Shown one piece after another: positions 38,626 through 46,847 of a stretch of 64,000 nucleotides of DNA (positions are counted from its first letter, which is position 1; each line of letters begins with the position of its first letter). The stretch is from Collinsella aerofaciens. GTDB taxonomy: Bacteria; Actinomycetota; Coriobacteriia; Coriobacteriales; Coriobacteriaceae. The DNA is taken from assembly GCF_002736145.1 (NCBI RefSeq), contig NZ_CP024160.1, positions 434,001 to 498,000 of the forward strand, given 5' to 3'. Below the pieces are notes generated by a model. The model was not told the origin of the DNA. It was given only the letters and a program-made list of their open reading frames with translations, and searched no databases. The position numbers were made by a program, and so were the translations under genes.

Positions 38626-39474
38626 ATGGATTCCCAGACTTTCCCTCCCTACAGCGTGCTTATGAGCCTTTACGCCAAGGAGCGCGCCGAGTACTTACGC
38701 GAGGCGCTGAATTCGATGCTCGCCCAGACGGTGCCCCCGGCGGAAGTCGTCATCGTGAAGGACGGCCCGCTGACTGACGAGCTCGAGGACGTCCTCTCCG
38801 AGTACGACGCGGCCAACCCCGGCCTGTTCAGTTTCGTCTCCTACCCCGAGAACAGAGGCCTCGGCTACGCGCTTGCCCGGGGCATTGAGGCGTGCTCAAA
38901 CGAGATCGTAGCCCGCATGGACACCGATGACCACGCTCTGTCGGGGCGCATGGAGTGTCAGCTTGCCCTCATGGCCGAGCAAGGCCTCGACATGGTGGGT
39001 AGCAACGTAACGGAGTTCGTCGAGGCCTGGGACAGGCCCGTGGCGACGACGGACCTGCCCATAACCCACGACGAGATCGTCGCTTACTCCAAGCGCCGCA
39101 ATCCCTTCCGGCACCCGCCTATGACCTTCCGGCGCTCGAAGGTGCTCGCCGCTGGGAGTTACAACGACGACTTCCACTACTTCGAAGACTGGGACCTCTT
39201 CAACCGGATGCTCGCCTCGGGCTGCCGTGCGGCCAACGTGCGCGAGACCCTTGTGGCAATGCGCGTGAGTCCAGACTTCTACGCTCGCAGAGGAGGCCGC
39301 GCCTATCTGTCGCACGCGAGGCGCTTCAAGCGGGCGCAGCTGGCATGCGGGTACTTCAGCGCTGCCGACTACTTCATCTCGTTTGTTCCCCAGGCAGTTG
39401 TCTGCCTCATGCCCAACGCCCTTCGCGGGCTCGTGTACACAAGGATTCTCCGGAAAGGGGGAAATGCGGAGTGA
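38626..39474 (+). CDS. Family 2 glycosyltransferase
   Basis: The 282-residue protein has the GT-A start YSVLMSLYAKERAEYLREAL, and the metal-binding DxD variant is MDTDDHAL (near residue 100). A conserved EDWDLFNRML follows near 187. GGGAGGT precedes the ATG two bases after the preceding stop. It adds one sugar of the repeat unit; donor and linkage are unknown. The C-terminal part has a hydrophobic segment near 245-265 that may associate with the membrane. Confidence 0.87.
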   Translation: MDSQTFPPYSVLMSLYAKERAEYLREALNSMLAQTVPPAEVVIVKDGPLTDELEDVLSEYDAANPGLFSFVSYPENRGLGYALARGIEACSNEIVARMDTDDHALSGRMECQLALMAEQGLDMVGSNVTEFVEAWDRPVATTDLPITHDEIVAYSKRRNPFRHPPMTFRRSKVLAAGSYNDDFHYFEDWDLFNRMLASGCRAANVRETLVAMRVSPDFYARRGGRAYLSHARRFKRAQLACGYFSAADYFISFVPQAVVCLMPNALRGLVYTRILRKGGNAE

Positions 39475-39797
39475 CCGCGACCGCAGCAATCATTACCCTC
39501 TGCAACTCGCCGAATTATGGCTCTTGTCTGCAGAGCTATGCGACGCAGCGCGTTTTCGAGTCGCTGGGAGTCGCAGCCACGGTGGTCGACTACTACCGGC
39601 ACGACGCTATCTCGGAGAAGGAGACCGAGCGCGCCCTCAATGGACAGCTTTCCAAGAAGATCCCTATCTTGGGGCTGCCGGGTGCCAAGTCGCTCGCTTG
39701 CGATTCCATCTCGTGCATGCTCGCGCGCCGTCGCGCCTTGCTTCGGGCACCGAGACTTGGTAATTCTCTCCTATCAACGGGACTGCATCATGACTAA
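39471..39797 (+). pseudogene. N-terminal fragment of a polysaccharide pyruvyl transferase
   Basis: A GTG at 39471, overlapping the preceding stop, opens a 108-residue frame. It begins AAIITLCNSPNYGSCLQSYATQ and VVDYYRHD, similar to the start of the full-length pyruvyl transferase at 45668 (STIIDSHNYGTVLQAVATR, VDYCRPQ). The family normally needs about 350-390 residues, so everything after the first quarter is missing, and the next glycosyltransferase starts inside its last codons. It is a likely deletion scar within the operon. Confidence 0.65.
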
Positions 39798-40911
39798 TAT
39801 CCTTGTATACGCTGAGGCGTGGGGTGTCGGTGGGATAGAAACATACCTTCTGGGGCTCTTTCGTGAGCTAGCCCCAAAGGGTTTCTCGTTCACGTTGATC
39901 ACTACCTGGGATTGGAATTGCTCTTACGACGATGTGCTGGCCTCGCTCGGTGTTGAGCGTCGTGCGGTTTTCAATGGCTACAAGCCCGGACAGGTGAGAC
40001 GCCTCAAGGACGGGCTTAGTGCGTTCAAGAGACTTCTCGATGAAAACAGCTTCGATGCTGTGCATATCAATACGATGAATGGAATGGGGTTCGCCTATGC
40101 CCAGGTTGCTGCGAGTCGTGGAGTGCCGGTGTGCATCGTGCACTCGCACAACTCTGATGTTGGCGCGGGCGGCAGGATAGTTAAAAGGTTCGTGCACTCA
40201 GTCGCTCGCTCAGTGCTATCGGGCGCTGAGACTTCGAGGCTCGCATGTTCCGAGGAAGCGGGGCGGTATCTCTTCGGGAGGAAGCCGTTTACGGTCGTGC
40301 GTAATGGCTTTGACACGGTTCGCTTCGCGTTCGATTCTGCCGTTCGTGGTGCTTGCCGCAGCGAGCTGGGGGTGCCCGCCGATGCACTGCTGTTGGGTAA
40401 CCCTTCGCGTCTCGCGCCCGCCAAGAATCCCCTCTTCCAATTGGATGTGTTTTCCGAGGTGCTGAGGGCTGAGCCTTCTGCCTACTACCTCATGCAAGGG
40501 GACGGCGAGATGAGGGAACAGGTACGAGAACACGCAGATTCGCTTGGTGTGGCTGCGCACGTTATCTGGTTCGAGCCGAGAGCGGACGTGGCGCCACTCT
40601 ACAACGCGATGGACGTGTTGCTGTTTCCTTCGCTGCACGAGGGGCAGCCTCTCGTCCCGGTCGAGGCACAGGCTTCGGGTCTTCCGGTCCTCATGTCTGT
40701 GAACGTATCTGACGAGACAGCCGTTACTGATTTGACTCGGTCCGAGGGGCTTGACCGTCCGGCTTCTCTTTGGGGGGAAGAGATCCTGGCTATGGCTCGG
40801 GAGCCACGCAATCGCGCTATCTATGCGGATCAGATTCGCAAGGCGGGCTACGACGTTGCAGATACTTCTGAAATCATGGCCAATATTTATCAAACACAAG
40901 GGGTGAGATAA
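39790..40911 (+). CDS. Family 4 glycosyltransferase
   Basis: The 373-residue GT-B enzyme begins ILVYAEAWGVGGIETYLLGL. It has VHSHNS (near residue 116), a second-domain start LGNPSRLAPAKN (about 200) and the nucleotide-sugar signature PSLHEGQPLVPVEAQASGLPVL (about 284-305, with the EGxPLxxxEA form). The start lies inside the preceding truncated frame. It is closely similar in layout to the next gene, suggesting the two arose by duplication or act on consecutive sugars. Confidence 0.88.
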   Translation: MTNILVYAEAWGVGGIETYLLGLFRELAPKGFSFTLITTWDWNCSYDDVLASLGVERRAVFNGYKPGQVRRLKDGLSAFKRLLDENSFDAVHINTMNGMGFAYAQVAASRGVPVCIVHSHNSDVGAGGRIVKRFVHSVARSVLSGAETSRLACSEEAGRYLFGRKPFTVVRNGFDTVRFAFDSAVRGACRSELGVPADALLLGNPSRLAPAKNPLFQLDVFSEVLRAEPSAYYLMQGDGEMREQVREHADSLGVAAHVIWFEPRADVAPLYNAMDVLLFPSLHEGQPLVPVEAQASGLPVLMSVNVSDETAVTDLTRSEGLDRPASLWGEEILAMAREPRNRAIYADQIRKAGYDVADTSEIMANIYQTQGVR

Positions 40912-40912
40912 T

Positions 40913-42058
40913 ATGGCGGGTGAAACCCCCATCAAAGTGTTAAACATCGTCCCGTCGCTCGCTATGGATGCAGGCGTTACTTCGTTTGTTCGGAACATGT
41001 TCTTGTTTCGTGACAGTTCGCGCGTCTCGTACGACTACCTGCATCATGACGTTGTTAATGGCGAGCTGCGACATCCGCTCAACTACGATGACGAATTCAA
41101 AGGGCGCGGTGCCAAGGTCTTTACGGTCACGCATGCGGGAACTGATCTCTCGGCCTTCATTAGAGAGGTCAAAGGGTTCTTTCAAGAGCATGGTTCTGAA
41201 TACGACGTCGTGCACTGCCACATGCCCAACTCGGCATTCTGGACGCTTCGTTACGCGGCCGAAGCCGGGGTTGCCCATCGCGTGCTACACAGTCATCTCA
41301 ACAGCAGCTCGGATAGGTTCAGCCATCGTGTGCGCAACGCGCCGCTCATCTGGTTCGGGCGGCGCTGGGCGACCGACGGGGTCGCGTGCTCCGAAGACGC
41401 CGGCCGCTACCTCTTCAGGGGGAAGGACTTCCTGGTGATGAGGAACGGCATCGATATCGACCGCTTCGCCTTCAACCCTGAGGTCCGGACGGCCTGCAGG
41501 GTGGAACTCGGAATAGGTCCCGAGGAGCCCGTGGTGGGATGCGTGGGCCGGATTTCCTTGCAGAAGAACTTCTCCTTCGCGGTCAGGGCTTTCGGTGAGT
41601 ATGTGGCTGCTCACGGCCCTGCCAGGCTTGTAATCATCGGGGAGAGCAACAGCGCCGATGAACGCCGGGAACTCCAGGAGCTCGTCCACGAAATGGGTCT
41701 GGAAAACTCCGTGATGCTGCTTGGCTTGAGGAGCGACGCCTATCGTCTCTACTCGCTCTTCGATGTCTTCTTTATGCCGTCGCTTTATGAGGGCCTTCCC
41801 GTCTCGGCCGTGGAGGCACAGGCGGCGGGACTGCCGTGTGTTTACTCGACTGGTGTGCCCGCCGAGACGGACATCGCCGGGACTGGTTCGTTCACGGCGC
41901 TCGACGCGCCGCTGGCCAACTGGGCGAGGGCGCTCAATGTGGCGATCGAGGGCGGCAGGCACCTGGAGGCCCCTAACAAACTAGAGGCTGCGGGCTACTC
42001 AGCCGAGGCAAACGCCGCGCGGCTTATGGAGTACTACGAAAGGCTGTTGAGCCGATGA
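40913..42058 (+). CDS. Family 4 glycosyltransferase
   Basis: The 381-residue GT-B enzyme begins KVLNIVPSLAMDAGVTSFVRNM, typical of GT4 Glc/GlcNAc-type transferases in Gram-positive capsule loci. Visible blocks are VVHCHMPNSAF, LHSHLNSSS, VGCVGRISLQKNFSFAV and PSLYEGLPVSAVEAQAAGLP. Its last four bases overlap the start of the DUF1919 gene (ATGA), so the cluster is translationally coupled here. Confidence 0.88.
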   Translation: MAGETPIKVLNIVPSLAMDAGVTSFVRNMFLFRDSSRVSYDYLHHDVVNGELRHPLNYDDEFKGRGAKVFTVTHAGTDLSAFIREVKGFFQEHGSEYDVVHCHMPNSAFWTLRYAAEAGVAHRVLHSHLNSSSDRFSHRVRNAPLIWFGRRWATDGVACSEDAGRYLFRGKDFLVMRNGIDIDRFAFNPEVRTACRVELGIGPEEPVVGCVGRISLQKNFSFAVRAFGEYVAAHGPARLVIIGESNSADERRELQELVHEMGLENSVMLLGLRSDAYRLYSLFDVFFMPSLYEGLPVSAVEAQAAGLPCVYSTGVPAETDIAGTGSFTALDAPLANWARALNVAIEGGRHLEAPNKLEAAGYSAEANAARLMEYYERLLSR

Positions 42059-42639
42059 GCTACGTAAGCAGGATCTCAAGAAAGATTGGTGATATGGCGA
42101 ATCCATTGCTCGCCAAGGGCAGAAGGAAGAAGCTCACCCGCACTGACTTCAGCATCTTCTCGAACAACTGTTGGGCCGGCTCGGTGTATCGGCGTTACGG
42201 ACTTCCCTATAGCAGTCCAACCGCCGGCCTCTACTTCTTCGCGAGCGACTACGTGAAGTTCGCCTCGAGGCTCAGGCACTACACTGCGACGCCGTTAGAG
42301 TTCATCGACGCACGAGACTCCCGTTATGCCGATCAGCTTCGCGAGAAGGGCGAGCTCGACAAGCCCGTCGCTCGTCTCGATGATATCGAGGTCGTGTTCC
42401 TGCACTATCCCTCCCCGGAGGAAGCCGCAGAGAAGTGGGCCCGCCGCTGCGAGCGGATCAACTGGGGCGACGTCTTCATCAAGTTCAGCCAGATGAACTG
42501 CTGCACAGAGGAGGACCTCAGGGCCTTCGATGCCATTCCCTTCGGCAACAAGGTCTGCTTCACGGCGTCGCCGAGGCCCGAGCTCGCGTGCGCCGTGCAC
42601 TTCCCCGGCTATAGCGAGCGGGGGGGGGGTCCTCAATGA
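42055..42639 (+). CDS. DUF1919 exopolysaccharide protein, cut short at a G10 tract
   Basis: The protein starts MSYVSRISRK and has the DUF1919-like blocks FSIFSNNCWAGSVYRRYGLPYSSPTAGLYF and VVFLHY, plus INWGDVFIKFSQMN. As sequenced it ends at 194 residues in SERGGGPQ, just after ten consecutive G residues. In the neighbouring frame the coding sequence continues to 42715 (NDTDYYSRYIDLEEWL...), which looks like the real C-terminus. Losing one G gives 219 residues. DUF1919 is regular in capsule loci; its reaction is unknown. Either a phase-variable gene in the OFF state or a sequencing error. Confidence 0.8.
   Translation: MSYVSRISRKIGDMANPLLAKGRRKKLTRTDFSIFSNNCWAGSVYRRYGLPYSSPTAGLYFFASDYVKFASRLRHYTATPLEFIDARDSRYADQLREKGELDKPVARLDDIEVVFLHYPSPEEAAEKWARRCERINWGDVFIKFSQMNCCTEEDLRAFDAIPFGNKVCFTASPRPELACAVHFPGYSERGGGPQ
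42620..42629 (+). repeat. Poly-G tract (G10) inside the DUF1919 gene
   Basis: Ten G residues follow GCGAGC and separate the two reading frames of the DUF1919 gene. Such tracts slip during replication, so length 9 restores the frame. Confidence 0.9.
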
Positions 42640-42793
42640 TACGGACTATTACTCGCGGTACATCGACTTGGAAGAATGGCTCTGCAGGCCCCCGGAGATC
42701 TACGGACTCGGTTAGCTGGCCCTATTCGCACGGGCTTTGCTGCCCTCCCTGCCTCGACCTCTATTCGATTGACTTTGAGCGGGGCGAGTTTCG

Positions 42794-43333
42794 ATGAGGG
42801 TAAAACGCATCGCCTGCTCGATTATCAGGAGGATTCTTTTGTTCAGGTACGGGAAGAGGCTCGAACTCGGCCGGCGTCCATCCCCTAGGCTTCTCTGGGG
42901 CCTTCGATTGGGGAAAGGCTGCCATGTGAAGATTGGTGACGATGTTGTCATTAAGCCCGGTGCACGCATATGCGTTGTTGAGGGTGGTGCCCTTAGCATC
43001 GGGAACAATCTGTTCATGAATAGCGGATCCAGCATAACCGTGCTTGGAGAAACGGCCATCGGAGACCGTGTCCTGTTTGGCCCGAACGCCATGGTGTTCG
43101 ACCATGACCATGATTATTCATCTGCAAAACCTGCCGTGACTTACAAATTCGGACATGTTTCTATCGGTGACGACGTCTGGCTTTGTGCAGGGTCGATTGT
43201 CACTCGCGACACCTCTGTTGGAGACCGATCGATTGTGGCTGCCAATGCGGTCGTATGCTCGAACTTGCCCCAGAACTCAGTTGCTGCGGGCGTTCCCGCA
43301 GTTGCCAAGAAGCAAATTTTGGAGTGGAGCTAG
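42794..43333 (+). CDS. Hexapeptide-repeat O-acyltransferase
   Basis: The 179-residue left-handed beta-helix protein has I/V-G-N/D hexapeptides throughout residues 45-165 (for example IGDDVVIKPGARI, IGDRVLFGPNAMVFDHDHDY, IGDDVWLCAGSIV). His residues in FDHDHDY are likely catalytic. Such enzymes transfer acetyl from acetyl-CoA to a sugar hydroxyl. The start at 42794 follows GGGGCGAG. The preceding gap of about 80 bp contains only the tail of the alternate DUF1919 frame. Confidence 0.85.
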   Translation: MRVKRIACSIIRRILLFRYGKRLELGRRPSPRLLWGLRLGKGCHVKIGDDVVIKPGARICVVEGGALSIGNNLFMNSGSSITVLGETAIGDRVLFGPNAMVFDHDHDYSSAKPAVTYKFGHVSIGDDVWLCAGSIVTRDTSVGDRSIVAANAVVCSNLPQNSVAAGVPAVAKKQILEWS

Positions 43334-43446
43334 TGGATCAGATAATTTATCCGAATGAGGACCTGGTTTACAGACGCAATGTTACTGACGTGCATGGTCT
43401 TGTGAGGAGCGTGGGATTCAATCGATCGGTGGTGAGCAATGGATAG
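43333..43446 (+). other. Possible 37-codon remnant between acyltransferase and glycosyltransferase
   Basis: A GTG overlapping the acyltransferase stop opens a frame reading DQIIYPNEDLVYRRNVTDVH and ends within the next gene. I do not recognise it. It may be a remnant of a longer gene or simply untranslated linker. Confidence 0.25.
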
Positions 43447-44398
43447 CCCACTCATTAGTGTCATCGTTCCCGTCTATAACGTTGAAGACTATCTCTTGGA
43501 ATGCGTAGAGAGCCTCATCGGCCAGACGTACGCAAACCTTGAGATTTTGCTCATCGATGATGGGTCAACAGACTCTTCGCCTGAGATCTGCGAAATGCTC
43601 CAATCGCGCGACGGCAGAGTCCGCGCCTTGCATAAGGAGAACGGCGGTCTCTCGGATGCTAGGAACTATGGAGTGGAACGAGCCATCGGGGAGTATGTGT
43701 CCTTTATAGACGGTGATGACTATCTCGATGGCAACGCTTTCGAAACTGTCGCGAAAGAGCTCGCCGGCGGTGCCGACCTCGTTGCTTTCGGTATCGTGCT
43801 CGACTTTGAAGACGGCAGCCATGTGGACAAGGCTGCGCACGAGAGGCGTGTCTACTCGGGCACGGAGGGCATCGTAGCCCTGAATACGTTCAATGGGTTT
43901 GACGTGAGCGCTTGCAATAAGGTCTACCGCCGTACCCTTTTCGACAACGTGAGGTTTCCGAAAGGGAAGCTATGCGAGGATTTTTATGTTATGCCTAGGA
44001 TTTTCGATCTCGCTAATCGGATTGTCCTTCTTCCGAATCCGTTCTATCACTATAGGCAGCGGAGCGGAAGCATCACCAAAGGTACGTCTTTCAACATGGA
44101 CTTTATTAATGCGGCTGAGGACCAGCTTGCTTTTTTGGAGCGCAATCACCCTGAAATATCTTGTGTTGGCGAAAGCGCCCTCGGCTTCGCTTATCTAACT
44201 TATCTGAACTTCTGCATTGACAGATGTACGCTCGACGACGCCGTCCTGATACGCAATAAAATGAGGGACCGGTGCCCTGCGGTGCTAAGATGCCCCGGCC
44301 TGCCACGCTGGAAACGGCTCCAATATCTCTTTGCGTGTATTTCACCAAGAGTGTACGGCCGGCTGTACGCTCTTGGCGTCGAAAGACGGAGGGACTAG
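43439..44398 (+). CDS. Family 2 glycosyltransferase
   Basis: The 319-residue protein has a textbook GT2 start ISVIVPVYNVEDYLLECVESL, DDGSTDSS (near residue 41) and the DxD equivalent FIDGDDYLD (near 90). KLCEDFYVMPRIF near 180 is the usual acceptor-side block. GAGCAATGG context is weak; the preceding region has no independent promoter that I can see. Codon usage becomes more AT-rich from here to about 48 kb, as often in exchanged capsule genes. Confidence 0.9.
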   Translation: MDSPLISVIVPVYNVEDYLLECVESLIGQTYANLEILLIDDGSTDSSPEICEMLQSRDGRVRALHKENGGLSDARNYGVERAIGEYVSFIDGDDYLDGNAFETVAKELAGGADLVAFGIVLDFEDGSHVDKAAHERRVYSGTEGIVALNTFNGFDVSACNKVYRRTLFDNVRFPKGKLCEDFYVMPRIFDLANRIVLLPNPFYHYRQRSGSITKGTSFNMDFINAAEDQLAFLERNHPEISCVGESALGFAYLTYLNFCIDRCTLDDAVLIRNKMRDRCPAVLRCPGLPRWKRLQYLFACISPRVYGRLYALGVERRRD

Positions 44399-44399
44399 G

Positions 44400-45638
44400 A
44401 TGAGGTTAATCGATAGGAAGCTGAGCCTGAATCCGCTGCTCTCCATTGCGGTCTTTCATGCCTGCGTAGTGCGTGTCGTGTACATTCCCGGCTACAACAC
44501 TATCGCTTCGGTTTTGTGCGCGATTATTCTCTGCGTCATGCTCCTGAGAGTCAAAAAAAATTTTTCTGAGCCTTATTTGAAGGTCAACCTTCTTTTGTTC
44601 GCCATGTCCGCCGTAATGGTCGTCTCCTCGCTTTTGAACTCATACAACATGAATGGAACGTTGCTGTTTATCGCAAGGCTGAACCTACTGACTTGGTTCT
44701 TAGAGATCCAATGTTCTGAGGGTAGAATTCGCAGCACTGCCACGGTATTCTTCCTTTGCTGTGTGGTCTATCTTCTGATTACGTATTACTACATTGTTTC
44801 GGACCCTCTTATGGCTTGGCGGAATGAGCTCAACTATTTGGTCGGAACCAAGTTCTCGGTGTCCTATCTCGCCTTGTTCGGGCTCATCATGTACGTTATT
44901 GCCGCCGGGAGGTCAATAAAAACCATTCCACGAGCCGTGCTATTCGCCGCGCTTTGCGTCCTTGCGCTTCTTCTTGCCCTCAGGATTGACTGTAATACCG
45001 GAGCGATCGGCATCGTGCTCTTCATGCTCGCGATAGCGTTTAAACCTGTACTGGAGCACCCTTTGCATAAGCCCATAACATATCTTGTCACGTCCATATT
45101 CGTTACCTTTATCCTGTTTGCTTTTGGCGAGATCGTTCTGCACGTTGGTTTTGTTTCGGATGTCATCACAAACGTCTTCGGAAGGAGCTCTGACCTCTCT
45201 GGGCGAACCTACGTCTACGAGCACGTATTCCCGTTCCTGGTGAATAGTCCTCTTTTTGGCTACGGGTACAATAGCGTTTACGCTCTCTTCGAGGGCGTTA
45301 TGATGTTCAGCGCTACTGGGAATGCCCTCGACGCCCAAAACGCCATTTTGGAATACTGCCTCTATTTCGGCCTCGTGGGCGTTGCCTTACTCTATTGCTA
45401 TATCTGCTTCGTCCTTTCTAGGGGAGCCCGTCACATTGCAGAGGGGGATGACTGGGGGCGATACGTGTCCCTGGTTGGCCTATATGTCCTAACAGTCCTC
45501 GGGATGGCGGAGATAACAATCAATGTTCAATTCTTCGCATATATTGCGCTGTATGCTGCCCTTTCTGCCGAGGAAGCCCTAGCTCGCGATTTTGGTTACC
45601 CGGCTCCGGTCGGCCGAATTGCGACCATATTCAACTGA
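44400..45638 (+). CDS. O-antigen/polysaccharide polymerase (Wzy-like)
   Basis: The 412-residue protein has about ten to twelve hydrophobic helices and a large loop near residues 255-305 containing SDLSGRTYVYEHVFPFLVNSPLFGYGYNS. The GR...G-x-G-Y-N type motif is seen in Wzy/O-antigen-ligase-fold proteins. It would join lipid-linked repeat units on the outer face of the membrane. GAGGGACTAGG precedes the ATG. Sequence conservation in this family is very low, so the call rests on topology, the loop motif and the context between glycosyltransferases and a flippase. Confidence 0.82.
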   Translation: MRLIDRKLSLNPLLSIAVFHACVVRVVYIPGYNTIASVLCAIILCVMLLRVKKNFSEPYLKVNLLLFAMSAVMVVSSLLNSYNMNGTLLFIARLNLLTWFLEIQCSEGRIRSTATVFFLCCVVYLLITYYYIVSDPLMAWRNELNYLVGTKFSVSYLALFGLIMYVIAAGRSIKTIPRAVLFAALCVLALLLALRIDCNTGAIGIVLFMLAIAFKPVLEHPLHKPITYLVTSIFVTFILFAFGEIVLHVGFVSDVITNVFGRSSDLSGRTYVYEHVFPFLVNSPLFGYGYNSVYALFEGVMMFSATGNALDAQNAILEYCLYFGLVGVALLYCYICFVLSRGARHIAEGDDWGRYVSLVGLYVLTVLGMAEITINVQFFAYIALYAALSAEEALARDFGYPAPVGRIATIFN

Positions 45639-45667
45639 TAATGGCCTATGACATGGAGGATCTAGCG

Positions 45668-46798
45668 ATGGCCGATTCAAACAACCGCACAATATACGTT
45701 TCGACAATCATTGACTCGCACAATTACGGAACGGTCCTGCAGGCCGTTGCCACCCGGGACATATTGGGGCGTTATGGCCGTCCCGTCTTCGTTGACTACT
45801 GTCGCCCCCAGTGGACGCGATCCGGTTGGGCGCATCAGAAGATGTCCGGCGGCCGCGTCAACGGCTTTCTCAAGCTTGCTGCTGGCCTGGGCGCCAGGTT
45901 GCGATCAGAGCGGGTTTTTCGCCCCTTTATAGAGGGCCAGCTTTCACTTTGCGATGCAGGCCCTTTTCTGACGGGCGTTGGGCTTGATGCCCTTGACCGC
46001 GACGCCCTTTTCTGTGTGGGCAGCGACCAGACTTGGAACATCGAATGCAATGACGGTATTGATCCCGTGTACTTTCTCGAGCGGATTCCCGACGACAGGC
46101 GTAAGGTCGCATTTGCTGCGAGCTTTGGGCGGCCTAAGCTCGATGACGAGGAGGCGAATCTGACCAGACCTCTCCTGAGTGGCTTTGACGCGATCTCCGT
46201 CCGAGAACGCTCTAGTATTGACATCCTCGACAAGATGGGCATTCCCGGATCCGTCGCCCTGAAGGACCCGGTCCTGCTCTGCGATGAGAATCTATGGTAT
46301 CGCCTCAGCGATTGCTCCCGGCTTCCTTTTGATTCTGGCTACGTCCTTCTGTACATGCTTAATCCGAATCCGGATATGATCTCCTATACCGTCAGGGTTA
46401 GCAAGGAGCTTGGCGTGCGCGCCTGCGTTGTTACCTTCAATCCGCTTCGGCTCCCTCCCCATGGTCTCCGCGCAGCCTGTCTTCCCACGCCGGGGGAATG
46501 GTTAAATCTGTTCCGCAATGCTGGCCTTGTCGTCACCGACTCGTTCCACGGAACGTGCTTCTCCCTCCTCTTCAACCGCCCCATGGTCGTCTTTGACCCG
46601 GCTAAATACTCAGTAAGGCTCCATGACGTCCTGAGCGACTTCGACCTTTTGGACAGACGCGTTCTGAACTCTCAGGACGCCTTTAATCGGTGCGTTCACC
46701 GCAATCCGATTGAATGGCGTGTCGTGAATGAGGGGCTCAAGCTTGAGCGAACGAAGGCGAGGGAATTCCTCGATAGCGCCTTTTCGCCTGCGTCATGA
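45668..46798 (+). CDS. Polysaccharide pyruvyl transferase family protein
   Basis: The 376-residue GT-B-like protein starts with TIIDSHNYGTVLQAVATRD. It has CVGSDQTWN (near residue 116), KVAFAASFG, ISVRERSS and the C-terminal VVTDSFHGTCFSLLFNRPMVVF motif (near 295), all typical of the CsaB/pyruvyl transferase family, which adds ketal pyruvate to sugars or acts in related steps. GGAGGA 8 nt upstream supports 45668 over an ATG at 45641. A truncated homologue lies at 39471. Confidence 0.88.
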   Translation: MADSNNRTIYVSTIIDSHNYGTVLQAVATRDILGRYGRPVFVDYCRPQWTRSGWAHQKMSGGRVNGFLKLAAGLGARLRSERVFRPFIEGQLSLCDAGPFLTGVGLDALDRDALFCVGSDQTWNIECNDGIDPVYFLERIPDDRRKVAFAASFGRPKLDDEEANLTRPLLSGFDAISVRERSSIDILDKMGIPGSVALKDPVLLCDENLWYRLSDCSRLPFDSGYVLLYMLNPNPDMISYTVRVSKELGVRACVVTFNPLRLPPHGLRAACLPTPGEWLNLFRNAGLVVTDSFHGTCFSLLFNRPMVVFDPAKYSVRLHDVLSDFDLLDRRVLNSQDAFNRCVHRNPIEWRVVNEGLKLERTKAREFLDSAFSPAS

Positions 46799-46847
46799 GC
46801 ATGGGATCCGAATTTGCCTGTTTTAATTATTTGTGGAGGCCCAGTTA

